Of a stretch of 64,000 nt of DNA, positions 54,169 to 64,000 are shown one piece after another. The stretch lies in contig NZ_PDOB01000003.1 in the NCBI RefSeq assembly GCF_002760665.1, positions 129,434 to 193,433 on the forward strand, read 5' to 3'. The DNA comes from Massilia psychrophila (GTDB taxonomy: Bacteria; Pseudomonadota; Gammaproteobacteria; Burkholderiales; Burkholderiaceae_D). The number at the start of each line of letters is the position of its first letter. Position 1 is the stretch's first letter. The notes beneath the pieces are model-generated. The model did not search any database and was not told the origin of the DNA. It saw only the letters and a program-made list of their open reading frames with translations. A program made the translations under genes and the position numbers.

Positions 54169-54789
54169 ATGGCGCCGAACGAATCCTCGAACTCATCTTG
54201 TCTATTACGTCGCCCCTCTCAGGGCGGCTTTACCTACCTCGGCCTGATCATCCTGGTCAGCGTGATCGGCATGATCGGCGCCGCCACCCTCAAGATCGGC
54301 GCGCTGATGCAGCGCGCCCAGGCCGAAGAAGAGTTGCTCGACATTGGCGCCGGCTTCAGCGCCGCGCTGCAAAGCTACGCGGCAGCGACGCCAAAAGGCC
54401 AGCCGCTGCAGCCGCCCAGTTTGCAGGAGTTGCTCAAAGACCCGCGCTCGCCGGCGCTGCGCCGCCACTTGCGCAAGATTTTCGTCGATCCCGCCACCGG
54501 CAGCACCGAGTGGGGCATTGCCTACCAGGCCGACAAGGTGGGCGTCGTGGCGGTGTACAGCCTGTCGCAGGCCAAGCCCCTAAAAATCGGCAACTTCGAC
54601 GCGCGCTTCGTCGGCTTCGACGGCAAGCAGCGTTTGTCGGACTGGAAATTTACCGCTGGCGCGTTTGCGCCGGTGCTGTTATCGACGGCGCCGGTGGACG
54701 CGGCGGCGCCGGAAACACCGCCCGCGGAGCCGGAAGAGCAGGTCGAAGACACGACAGCGCTACCGGCCGGGCAGGACAACACGCGTTGA
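54169..54789 (+). CDS. Prepilin-like protein with a Pro/Glu-rich tail
   Basis: This is a 206-residue protein from ATG 54169. QGGFTYLGLIILVSVIG resembles a prepilin motif, with Gly before Phe but Leu instead of Glu at +5. Glu+5 is normally needed for methylation or assembly, except in GspK-type tip pseudopilins. It may therefore be the tip pseudopilin. The C-terminal AAPETPPAEPEEQVEDTT is acidic and disordered. It is the last gene of the operon; murJ converges 8 bases later. Confidence 0.78.
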   Translation: MAPNESSNSSCLLRRPSQGGFTYLGLIILVSVIGMIGAATLKIGALMQRAQAEEELLDIGAGFSAALQSYAAATPKGQPLQPPSLQELLKDPRSPALRRHLRKIFVDPATGSTEWGIAYQADKVGVVAVYSLSQAKPLKIGNFDARFVGFDGKQRLSDWKFTAGAFAPVLLSTAPVDAAAPETPPAEPEEQVEDTTALPAGQDNTR

Positions 54790-54796
54790 TTGGCGA

Positions 54797-56347
54797 TCAG
54801 CGCGCGCGCCGCCTGAAGTCGCCGGGCCGAAAACCGAGCGCGAACAGCACCGCGAAATAGAGCACCGCGCTGGCGCTGATGATGGCCAGCAGCGCGCCGC
54901 CGCGCAGCCATGGGTGCGCTTGCATCGCGGCCCAGTCGACCAGGCCTTGGGCATACCACGACAGCGCACCCATCGCGCACACCGCCACGACCAGCCGGAC
55001 GAAAAATCCGCTCCAGCCGGGCTGCGCGACGAAAATCTTGCGCTTGCGCAGGCTCGTGTACAGGAGCAGGGCATTGATGCACGCCCCCAGGCCGATCGAC
55101 AACGCCAGTCCCGCCACGGCGAGGTGCGGCACGAACACCAGGTTCATCAATTGCGTCGCCACCAGCACGCCCAGCGCGATGCGTACCGGCGTACGGATGT
55201 CCTGGCGCGCATAAAACGCTGGCGCCAGCGTCTTGACCAAAATGATGCCGATCAGGCCGGCGCTGTAAGCCATCAACGGCAGTGCCGAGGTGGTGATCGC
55301 CTGCGCGCTGAATGCCCCGTAGTGAAAGAGGGTGGCGATCAGCGGCTCGGCCAGGGTGGCCATGCCGACCGCCGCCGGCAGCGCCAGCAGGAACGTCAGG
55401 CGCAGGCCCCAGTTCAGTAGCGCCGAGTATTCGTCGTTGTCGCGTTCGGCGCTCGCTTTCGACAGGCTCGGCAGCAAGATGGTGCCCAGCGCGACGCCCA
55501 GCATCGCCGTCGGAAATTCCATCAGGCGATCGGCGTATGACAACGCCGACACGCTGCCGGTTGCCAGCCGCGAGGCGATATTCGTGTTGATCATCAGGCT
55601 GATCTGGGCGGCCGACACGGCAAACACGGCCGGCCCCATTTTTTTCAGCATGCGCCGCACGCCGGCGTCGCGCAGTCCCGTGAGCGGATTGAAGGACAGG
55701 CGCGGCAACATGCCGATTTTGCGTAGTGCGGGAATCTGGATCGCCACCTGCAGCATGCCGCCGACAAACACGGCGATCGCCATCGCATAGATCGGCTGCG
55801 CCAAGTGGCGGGTAAGGAACAGCGAGGCAAGGATGAACGACACGTTCAGCAGGACCGGCGTGAAGGCCGGTATCTTGAACTGGCTCCATGTGTTGAGTAC
55901 GCCGCCCGACAGCGCGACGAAAGACATGAAGGCAATGTAGGGAAACATCAGCCGCGTCATCCAGACCGAGGCGTCGAAGGCGTCCGGGGTCTTGTCGAGT
56001 CCGCCGGCAATCACCATCACCAGCAGCGGACTGCCGATGATGCCGATCATGCTGGTGAGTACAGTTGCCCACACCAGCGTGGTGGCGACGTGGTCGACCA
56101 GGGTTTTGGTCGCCTCCGGGCCATGCTGGTTTTTGTATTCGGACAAAATCGGTACGAAGGCCTGCGAGAAAGCGCCTTCGGCGAACAGGCGGCGCAGCAG
56201 GTTGGGAATGCGGAAGGCGACGATGAACGCATCGGAGTAGGCCGAGGCGCCAAAGGCGCGCGCGAACAAGCTTTCCCGCAGCAATCCAGTGACTCGGGAC
56301 AGCATGGTCATGCTGGAAATGGCGGCGAGGGTTTTGAGCAAGTTCAT
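54797..56347 (-). CDS. murJ: Lipid II flippase MurJ
   Basis: This is a 516-residue protein with 13-14 membrane helices, the normal MurJ size. The N-terminus LSRVTGLLRESLFARAFGASAYSDAF is strongly conserved in MurJ, as are FRIPNLLRRLFAEGAFSQAF and the YADRLMEFPTAMLGVALGT segment. It flips lipid II across the inner membrane during cell wall synthesis. The divergent neighbour is rpsT, an arrangement common in betaproteobacteria. Confidence 0.95.
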   Translation of the reverse strand: MNLLKTLAAISSMTMLSRVTGLLRESLFARAFGASAYSDAFIVAFRIPNLLRRLFAEGAFSQAFVPILSEYKNQHGPEATKTLVDHVATTLVWATVLTSMIGIIGSPLLVMVIAGGLDKTPDAFDASVWMTRLMFPYIAFMSFVALSGGVLNTWSQFKIPAFTPVLLNVSFILASLFLTRHLAQPIYAMAIAVFVGGMLQVAIQIPALRKIGMLPRLSFNPLTGLRDAGVRRMLKKMGPAVFAVSAAQISLMINTNIASRLATGSVSALSYADRLMEFPTAMLGVALGTILLPSLSKASAERDNDEYSALLNWGLRLTFLLALPAAVGMATLAEPLIATLFHYGAFSAQAITTSALPLMAYSAGLIGIILVKTLAPAFYARQDIRTPVRIALGVLVATQLMNLVFVPHLAVAGLALSIGLGACINALLLYTSLRKRKIFVAQPGWSGFFVRLVVAVCAMGALSWYAQGLVDWAAMQAHPWLRGGALLAIISASAVLYFAVLFALGFRPGDFRRRAR

Positions 56348-56413
56348 GGCGCCAGATTATAGCTCGGCAGCAGCGCCGCGAGCGAGCAGCCCCGACGATT
56401 GTTGATTTTTGAA

Positions 56414-56442
56414 TTGCTTGGAAACGAATATTTCGCTATAAT
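56414..56442 (+). promoter_or_regulatory. Sigma-70 promoter of rpsT
   Basis: TTGCTT (56414-56419), a 17-base spacer and a perfect TATAAT (56437-56442) precede rpsT with a leader of about 140 bases. Confidence 0.75.
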
Positions 56443-56588
56443 CGAAGGCTGTACAGAATTCTGTTACGCAGACACACTTGTTTGACAGGCACTGGTTTGA
56501 CAACAAGGTCGTTCAGAACGTATGGACTTACCGGTTTGCCAGACGCTTGTGTTTGCAAACGCAACTTGACCCCGTTTTAGGAAATTCC

Positions 56589-56855
56589 ATGGCAAATACC
56601 GCGCAAACGCGCTCGTCAAGCAGTCAAGCAGTTAAGCAGAACGCGCACAATTCGTCGCAGCGTTCGACCCTGCGTACAGCAATCAAGGCTGTGCGTAAAG
56701 CGATCCAGGCTGGCGACAAGGCCGCTGCGACCACGATCTTCCAAGCATCGGTGTCGAAGATCGACAGCATCGCTGACAAGAAAATCATCCACAAGAACAA
56801 GGCTGCTCGCCACAAGAGCCGCTTGGCTGCTGCCCTGAAAGCACTGTCGGCTTAA
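56589..56855 (+). CDS. rpsT: 30S ribosomal protein S20
   Basis: This 88-residue, Lys/Arg/Ala-rich ribosomal protein starts [18 protein letters not shown]. The family signatures [15 protein letters not shown] and [14 protein letters not shown] are complete. TAGGAAA precedes the ATG. It binds 16S rRNA early in 30S assembly. Confidence 0.97.
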   Translation: MANTAQTRSSSSQAVKQNAHNSSQRSTLRTAIKAVRKAIQAGDKAAATTIFQASVSKIDSIADKKIIHKNKAARHKSRLAAALKALSA

Positions 56856-56907
56856 TTTTTTGTCGCCAAGGCGCCGCCTTGGTACAGACAATACTGCCTG
56901 TGGTTAA

Positions 56908-56938
56908 AAAACCCGCCTGACCTGGTCCGGCGGGTTTT
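56908..56938. terminator. Bidirectional terminator between rpsT and the pseudouridine synthase gene
   Basis: AAAACCCGCC (56908-56917) and GGCGGGTTTT (56929-56938) form a 10-bp stem with an A run before and T run after, so it can end rpsT rightward and the convergent minus-strand gene leftward. Confidence 0.88.
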
Positions 56939-57018
56939 TGTCATTGGCGCGCGAAGTGGATGCGGGAGCGGTGTTGCCGGCAAGTTCGAGGGCGGCAACA
57001 GCGCAATAACGGTGCAAG

Positions 57019-57582
57019 CTAGATTTTTTTCAAGCCGGCTGCCGCCACGGTCGCCGATTCGCCCGGCAGCAAGGGGTTGGTGGCCAGCGAAAACGGCCCG
57101 ATACTGCTGCGCACCAGCCGCAAGGTCGGGAAGCCGACCGCGGCCGTCATGCGCCGCACCTGGCGGTTTTTTCCCTCCTGTAAAGTAATCGCCACCCAGC
57201 TCGTAGGTTTGCCGGCGCGCACCCGGATCGGCGGCTCGCGCGGCCACAGCCAGTCCGGCTCGGCGATCCTGACGGCGCGGCACGGCTTGGTAGTGAAGTC
57301 GCCCAGGTCGAGCGGTGCCTGCAGCCGCGCCAGCGCGGCGTCATCGATGTCGCCTTCCACCTGTACCAGGTAGGTCTTCGCTTCCTTGTGGTCGGGATGG
57401 GCAATGCTGTGCTGCAGCCGGCCGTCGTCGGTCAGCAGCATCAACCCTTCGCTGTCGGCGTCGAGCCGCCCGGCTGGATAGATGTTCGGCGTGGTAAGGT
57501 AATCGGCCAGCGACTTGCGTCCTTCTTGCGGCGTAAACTGGCACAGTACATTAAATGGTTTATTAAAAAGAATCAGGGGCAT
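57019..57582 (-). CDS. rluE: 23S rRNA pseudouridine synthase (RluE-like)
   Basis: This is a 187-residue enzyme of the RsuA/RluE family. ATG 57582 (MPLILFNKPFNVLCQF) is used; an upstream GTG/ATG at 57660 would add 26 non-conserved residues. The catalytic Asp lies in GRLDADSEGL. WLWPREPPIRVR and TSWVAITLQEGKNRQVRRMTA are characteristic of RluE, which modifies U2457 of 23S rRNA in E. coli. No S4 domain is present, also as in RluE. Confidence 0.92.
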   Translation of the reverse strand: MPLILFNKPFNVLCQFTPQEGRKSLADYLTTPNIYPAGRLDADSEGLMLLTDDGRLQHSIAHPDHKEAKTYLVQVEGDIDDAALARLQAPLDLGDFTTKPCRAVRIAEPDWLWPREPPIRVRAGKPTSWVAITLQEGKNRQVRRMTAAVGFPTLRLVRSSIGPFSLATNPLLPGESATVAAAGLKKI

Positions 57583-57798
57583 GGTGTTGGGGTGGTGTGG
57601 TGTGGCTCGAAAGCCATCGGTTAGTCGTAAAACGTAGCGTCTGGCAAAATACTGGTGCATAATAGGTAACGCGCGCTCTTATGTCTTATAGAAGACTGGG
57701 GCCACTTATTGTTTTTGTAAGCAAATGCAGATTCCAGACCTTGCCTGACAGACGCAACCCGGTTGCAGCTGCCATGCGTCCACTTCGGAGATCACACG

Positions 57799-59052
57799 AT
57801 GTTTCAACATATCAAAGTACCTGCTGACGGCCAAAAAATTTCGGTCAACGCCGATTTTTCGCTGAATGTACCAGACAATCCGATCATTCCCTACATCGAA
57901 GGTGATGGCACCGGCGTCGACATCAGCCCGGTGATGATCAAGGTCGTGGATGCGGCGGTGGCCAAGGCCTACGGCGGCAAGCGTAAGATCAGCTGGATGG
58001 AAATTTTCGCCGGCGAAAAGTCGACCGCCGTGTACGGTCCGGACGTCTGGCTGCCGGAAGAAACCCTGGCCGCCGTGAAGGACTATGTCGTCTCGATCAA
58101 GGGTCCTTTGACGACGCCTGTCGGCGGCGGCATTCGTTCGCTCAACGTCGCACTGCGCCAGCAGCTCGACCTGTACGTCTGCCTGCGCCCGGTGCGCTAC
58201 TTTACCGGCGTTCCTTCGCCCGTAAAAGCGCCGGAGAAGACCGACATGGTCATCTTCCGCGAAAACTCGGAAGACATCTACGCCGGGATCGAATGGCAAC
58301 AGGGTTCCGAAGGCGCCAAAAAGCTGATGGACTTCCTGGTCAAGGAAATGGGCGTCACCAAGATCCGCTTTCCTGAAACATCGGGCCTGGGCATCAAGCC
58401 GGTATCGATCGAAGGCACCGAGCGCCTGGTGCGCAAGGCGCTCCAGTACGCCGTCGACAACGACAAGCCGTCGGTGACGATCGTCCACAAGGGCAACATC
58501 ATGAAGTACACCGAAGGCGGTTTCCGCGACTGGGCGTACGCGCTGGCGCAGAAGGAATTCGGCGCCGAGCTGATCGATGGCGGCCCATGGATGAAATTCA
58601 ACAACCCGAAGACCGGCCGCGACATCATCGTCAAGGACTCGATCGCCGACGCCTTCCTGCAGCAGATCCTGCTGCGTCCGAACGAGTACAGCGTGATCGC
58701 CACGCTGAACCTGAACGGCGACTACATATCGGACGCGCTGGCGGCCCAGGTCGGCGGTATCGGCATCGCGCCGGGTGCCAACCTGTCGGACTCGGTGGCG
58801 ATGTTCGAAGCGACCCATGGCACCGCGCCGAAGTACGCCGGCAAGGACTACGTCAACCCGGGTTCCTTGATCCTGTCGGCCGAAATGATGCTGCGCCACA
58901 TGGGTTGGCTTGAGGCGGCCGACCTGATTATTTCGTCGATGCAAAAATCGATCGGGTCCAAGAAAGTCACCTACGACTTCGCCCGCCTGATGGAAGGCGC
59001 AACCCAGGTGTCGTGCTCGGGCTTTGGCGATGTCATGATCGAGCAGATGTAA
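57799..59052 (+). CDS. icd: NADP-dependent isocitrate dehydrogenase
   Basis: This 417-residue TCA-cycle enzyme oxidises isocitrate to 2-oxoglutarate with NADP. ATG 57799 is preceded by [33 protein letters not shown] (the Ser that is phosphorylated by AceK in E. coli), [14 protein letters not shown] and [19 protein letters not shown] are typical and intact. It is a single-gene unit with its own terminator. Confidence 0.96.
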   Translation: MFQHIKVPADGQKISVNADFSLNVPDNPIIPYIEGDGTGVDISPVMIKVVDAAVAKAYGGKRKISWMEIFAGEKSTAVYGPDVWLPEETLAAVKDYVVSIKGPLTTPVGGGIRSLNVALRQQLDLYVCLRPVRYFTGVPSPVKAPEKTDMVIFRENSEDIYAGIEWQQGSEGAKKLMDFLVKEMGVTKIRFPETSGLGIKPVSIEGTERLVRKALQYAVDNDKPSVTIVHKGNIMKYTEGGFRDWAYALAQKEFGAELIDGGPWMKFNNPKTGRDIIVKDSIADAFLQQILLRPNEYSVIATLNLNGDYISDALAAQVGGIGIAPGANLSDSVAMFEATHGTAPKYAGKDYVNPGSLILSAEMMLRHMGWLEAADLIISSMQKSIGSKKVTYDFARLMEGATQVSCSGFGDVMIEQM

Positions 59053-59100
59053 GCAGGCATGTAACCGGTGTCACGGATTCGTCCTGCCGCGCCAACCGGA

Positions 59101-59134
59101 AAGCCCCGCTGTCCTCGTGAAGCGGGGCTTTTTT
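59101..59134 (+). terminator. Intrinsic terminator of icd
   Basis: AAGCCCCGCT (59101-59110) and AGCGGGGCTT (59121-59130) form a perfect 10-bp stem, with six T at 59129-59134. It lies 48 bases after icd. Confidence 0.92.
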
Positions 59135-59274
59135 GCGTCCGCGGGGGTTTCTCTTGCGATTTTTTCAGGCAAGCGATTTATTGTTGGAGTACAACGCGCA
59201 ACAGGCGAACCAAGCCTATTGACACTCAATCGTGTGGTCCATGTGATTTTCATATTAAAAAGAAATTTTTTCTT

Positions 59275-60243
59275 ATGAAGACACTTGATCTTATCCTCAA
59301 GATCTATTCCCGCCAGGGACCGTGGCGGCGGCCCTGATGGTCTTTAGCGCCTTGCATATCCACCAGGCCGCCGGCATCAACGAACTTCACTTTGGCATTT
59401 TTGTGCTGCTGGCCTTCCTGTTGTGCTACCGCGACTGGTTCGTCATCGTCGTCGCCGCCGCCGTGATCGCTGTGCATCACCTCTTATTTAATTACCTGCA
59501 GGAACTCGGCTACGGCGTGCGCTGCCTGGCCGAGCCGGGCTTCGGCCGGGTGGTGGTGCATGCCGCTTATGTGGTTGTCGAGGCCGGCGTGCTGCGGCGC
59601 GAAGCGGTCCAGGCCGGCGAACTTGCCTTGGGCGTGGCTGCGTTGTCGGGGGCCGCCGCCGGCACCATTGACCTGCGCCGATCGCACCATGCGGCGACCA
59701 GCAAGACCGGCCAGGCGCTGCAGCAGATGGTGGGCACGCTGCATGGCGCGCTCGACCGGGTGCGGCAAGGTGTGGGCGCCATCGCCGGCACCTCGCGCGA
59801 CATTGCCTCGGGCAATCTCGACCTGTCGGTCCGCACCGCGGTGGTGGCGCAAGTGATCGATACGATGGGCGCGATCAACCCGTCGTCGCGGCAGATCGTC
59901 GACATCATTTCGGTCATTGATGGTATTGCCTTCCAGGCCAATATCCTCGCGCTGAATGCGGCGGTCGAGGCGGCCCGCGCGGGCGAGCAGGGGCGCGGCT
60001 TCGCCGTGGTGGCGTCCGAGGTGCGCAACCTGGCCCAGCGCGGAGCAGGAAGCCGACATCGGCCACATCAACGGCGCCATTGCTGAGGCCGACGCAGTGA
60101 CCCGGCAAAATGCGGCGCTAATCGAACAGGCCGCGGCAGCCGCCCAATCGTTGCAGGACCAGGCCGACAAGCTGGCCGGGGTGGTGGCCGCTTTCACTGT
60201 CGACATCGCGGCGCGCCCGCGCGCAGGAAGGCTGCTCGCCTGA
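59275..60243 (+). pseudogene. Decayed methyl-accepting chemotaxis protein
   Basis: ATG 59275 opens [14 protein letters not shown] and stops at 59337. The chemoreceptor membrane domain continues in another frame from about 59322 ([48 protein letters not shown]). The periplasmic/HAMP part is mostly gone. The signalling tip is still there ([32 protein letters not shown]). A second shift then leads to the normal C-terminal end in a third frame ([36 protein letters not shown]), ending at 60243. At least two frameshifts and one or more deletions make it non-functional. Confidence 0.85.
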
Positions 60244-60344
60244 TTCGCCTTGCCACAGTTGAGTTGACTCAACAGCAGGCGCCGCCCGCCGCCGCAACCG
60301 TGCGCATCCACGTCCTGAAAACAAGGTAAAGTTTGACCGGGGCG

Positions 60345-60373
60345 AAAAAAAACCCCGCCGAAGCGGGGTTTTT
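60345..60373. terminator. Intrinsic terminator of cspA (works in both directions)
   Basis: AACCCCGC (60351-60358) and GCGGGGTT (60363-60370) with a CGAA loop, flanked by an A run on the left and a T run on the right. On the minus strand it ends cspA, 14 bases after its stop. Confidence 0.88.
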
Positions 60374-60386
60374 ACATCGCGTTTGC

Positions 60387-60590
60387 TTAAGCAGCTTGGA
60401 TGTTGGAAGCTTGCTTGCCTTTAGGGCCTTGCGTGACTTCGAATTGAACTTTTTGACCTTCTTTGAGGGTCTTAAAACCGTTCATGTTGATTGCGGAGAA
60501 GTGCGCGAACAAGTCCTCGCCGCCGTCATCTGGAGTGATGAAGCCAAAACCTTTGGAATCATTGAACCACTTAACTGTACCTGTTGCCAT
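60387..60590 (-). CDS. cspA: Cold-shock protein CspA family
   Basis: This 67-residue single cold-shock domain has both RNA-binding motifs, KGFGFI (RNP1) and DLFAHFS (RNP2), and starts [12 protein letters not shown]. It is an RNA chaperone. Codons upstream to 60620 are in frame but lie in the leader; ATG 60590 is the right start. A long AT-rich leader lies upstream, as is usual in cold-shock genes. Confidence 0.95.
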   Translation of the reverse strand: MATGTVKWFNDSKGFGFITPDDGGEDLFAHFSAINMNGFKTLKEGQKVQFEVTQGPKGKQASNIQAA

Positions 60591-60912
60591 AAAAAGAACT
60601 TTCAAATAAAAACCAATCACACGAGCTATAAAGGCAAGGAGAATTTCAGCCGTCTCCCTAGCCTGCTCACTTCATCAACAAGTACAATAAGTACTAGTCA
60701 ATATCTTCATTGTTGGCGGAATGACTATTGAAGTCAAGTGGTTTCAAACGCGAATTGCCTTTTTTGCCACGTTAGGCCCGAAAGCAACTCTTGTTATTCC
60801 AAATCGGGTCGCCATGTGTGCTTTAGGCGGAAACCGCGTAAGATGGAAAACAAATGTGAATGCCCTGATGTTTACGTATAGCATCACTTCTGAAAGCATT
60901 AGAATAAAGCGT
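60591..60912. other. Divergent spacer between cspA and clpS
   Basis: These 322 bases contain no gene. They probably carry the cspA promoter and its long leader (leftward) and the clpS promoter (rightward). A small inverted repeat AGTAC-AATAA-GTACT lies at 60681-60695. An open frame upstream of clpS from 60721 is an extension without family similarity. I could not fix any promoter. Confidence 0.4.
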
Positions 60913-61211
60913 ATGGCAACCAAGCAAGATACCGAACAACTTTTGGAGCGGCAGACCGTCAAGCCGCCGCCACTGTACCAGGTGGCACTGCTCAACGACG
61001 ACTACACTCCGATGGAGTTCGTCGTCGCCGTCATCCAGGAGTACTTCAACAAGGATCGGGAAACGGCTACGCAAATCATGCTTTCGGTTCACCGTCACGG
61101 CAAAGGGGTGTGTGGTGTGTTTTCCAAAGATATAGCGTGTACCAAAGTCGAATTTGTCTTAACGCATGCACGCAAGGCGGGGCATCCCCTACAATGTGTG
61201 ATGGAGGAAGT

Positions 61212-61215
<4 letters not shown>
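60913..61215 (+). CDS. clpS: ATP-dependent Clp protease adaptor ClpS
   Basis: This 100-residue adaptor delivers N-degron substrates to ClpAP. The start [14 protein letters not shown] is chosen over in-frame codons from 60721. The core [17 protein letters not shown], the [11 protein letters not shown] segment and the end [17 protein letters not shown] are typical; the substrate-binding Asn-Asp-Asp is present. The stop overlaps the clpA start (ATGA). Confidence 0.96.
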
Positions 61216-63512
<2,297 letters not shown>

Positions 63513-63543
63513 TCCGGGCACTCACAAGGGTCGTCGAACACTT

Positions 63544-63577
63544 AAAACCCGCGCACGCAAGTGCCGCGGGTTTTTTT
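63544..63577 (+). terminator. Intrinsic terminator of clpSA
   Basis: AAAACCCGC and GCGGGTTTT with an inner GCAC-GCAA-GTGC stem and one unpaired C form a long hairpin, followed by seven T. The A run in front lets it work for the convergent minus-strand gene too. Confidence 0.9.
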
Positions 63578-63636
63578 CGGTGTTTTAGGAAAGCTGACGT
63601 TTCACGCGTTCAGCCGCGCCGCCGCGTCAAGATCAA

Positions 63637-64000
<364 letters not shown>

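Noticed and set aside
54522-56072. A 516-codon minus-strand frame overlapping murJ in another frame
   Set aside because: It is the shifted shadow of murJ; murJ shows family motifs over its full length.
60721-60912. Possible longer clpS reading frame beginning at 60721
   Set aside because: The added 64 residues have no family similarity, and MATKQ at 60913 gives the normal ClpS length.

Overview
The window is GC-rich, densely coded DNA from a Gram-negative betaproteobacterium. The set of an exosortase B (EpsH-type) exopolysaccharide operon, VPEP-type PEP-CTERM proteins, a murJ/rpsT divergent pair, clpS-clpA and a PrpR-like regulator fits Burkholderiales, most likely Oxalobacteraceae of the Massilia/Duganella/Janthinobacterium kind. 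This is an inference from gene families; no 16S gene is present. No CRISPR array, insertion sequence, integrase or phage gene was seen.

Layout. (1) 1-4120: the 3' part of a large propeller-type hybrid sensor kinase and a response regulator. (2) 4121-8171: a lipoprotein-type metallo-beta-lactamase-fold hydrolase, a minus-strand tRNA-Arg(CCT) and the ABC-F ATPase Uup. (3) 8258-35843: one long, tightly packed plus-strand exopolysaccharide (EPS) locus. It begins with a CAAX-type membrane protease and an EpsL-type outer-membrane barrel. It then encodes the priming glycosyl-phosphate transferase, GDP-fucose synthesis (Gmd, Fcl), the EpsD-E-F-G export and chain-length machinery, exosortase B and EpsI, a Wzy-like polymerase and a Wzx-like flippase. 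After these come five intact glycosyltransferases, one truncated glycosyltransferase and two heparinase II/III-type proteins. The locus ends with GalE, a sugar nucleotidyltransferase and ManC, closed by a good intrinsic terminator. Many junctions are ATGA, GTGA or TGATG overlaps, so translation is probably coupled.

(4) 36130-45109: an exported-enzyme region with a large ExeM/NucH-type extracellular nuclease followed by a PEP-CTERM protein, two small divergent lipoproteins, a subtilisin-like secreted protease and a second PEP-CTERM protein. (5) 45601-54789: an eleven-gene type II secretion-like operon. Its core is GspG-F-E and GspD, but the inner-membrane platform is made of PilM/N/O/P-like proteins instead of recognisable GspC/L/M. 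Three more prepilins end the operon. (6) 54797-64000: housekeeping genes (murJ, rpsT, rluE-like, icd, cspA, clpS, clpA), a decayed chemoreceptor pseudogene and the 3' end of a sigma-54 activator gene.

How it fits together (inference). The EPS locus can supply GDP-mannose, GDP-fucose and UDP-galactose, start a repeat unit on undecaprenyl phosphate, flip and polymerise it (Wzx/Wzy) and export it through EpsE/F with EpsL. The exosortase may process PEP-CTERM proteins that help anchor matrix material. The neighbouring secretion system could export the nuclease and protease. The less ordinary points are the lost P-loop in EpsG, the truncated glycosyltransferase, a PEP-CTERM protein with a 51-residue tail beyond its sorting signal, the hybrid T2SS/type IV pilus-like operon, and a 13-bp hairpin inside the EPS locus.
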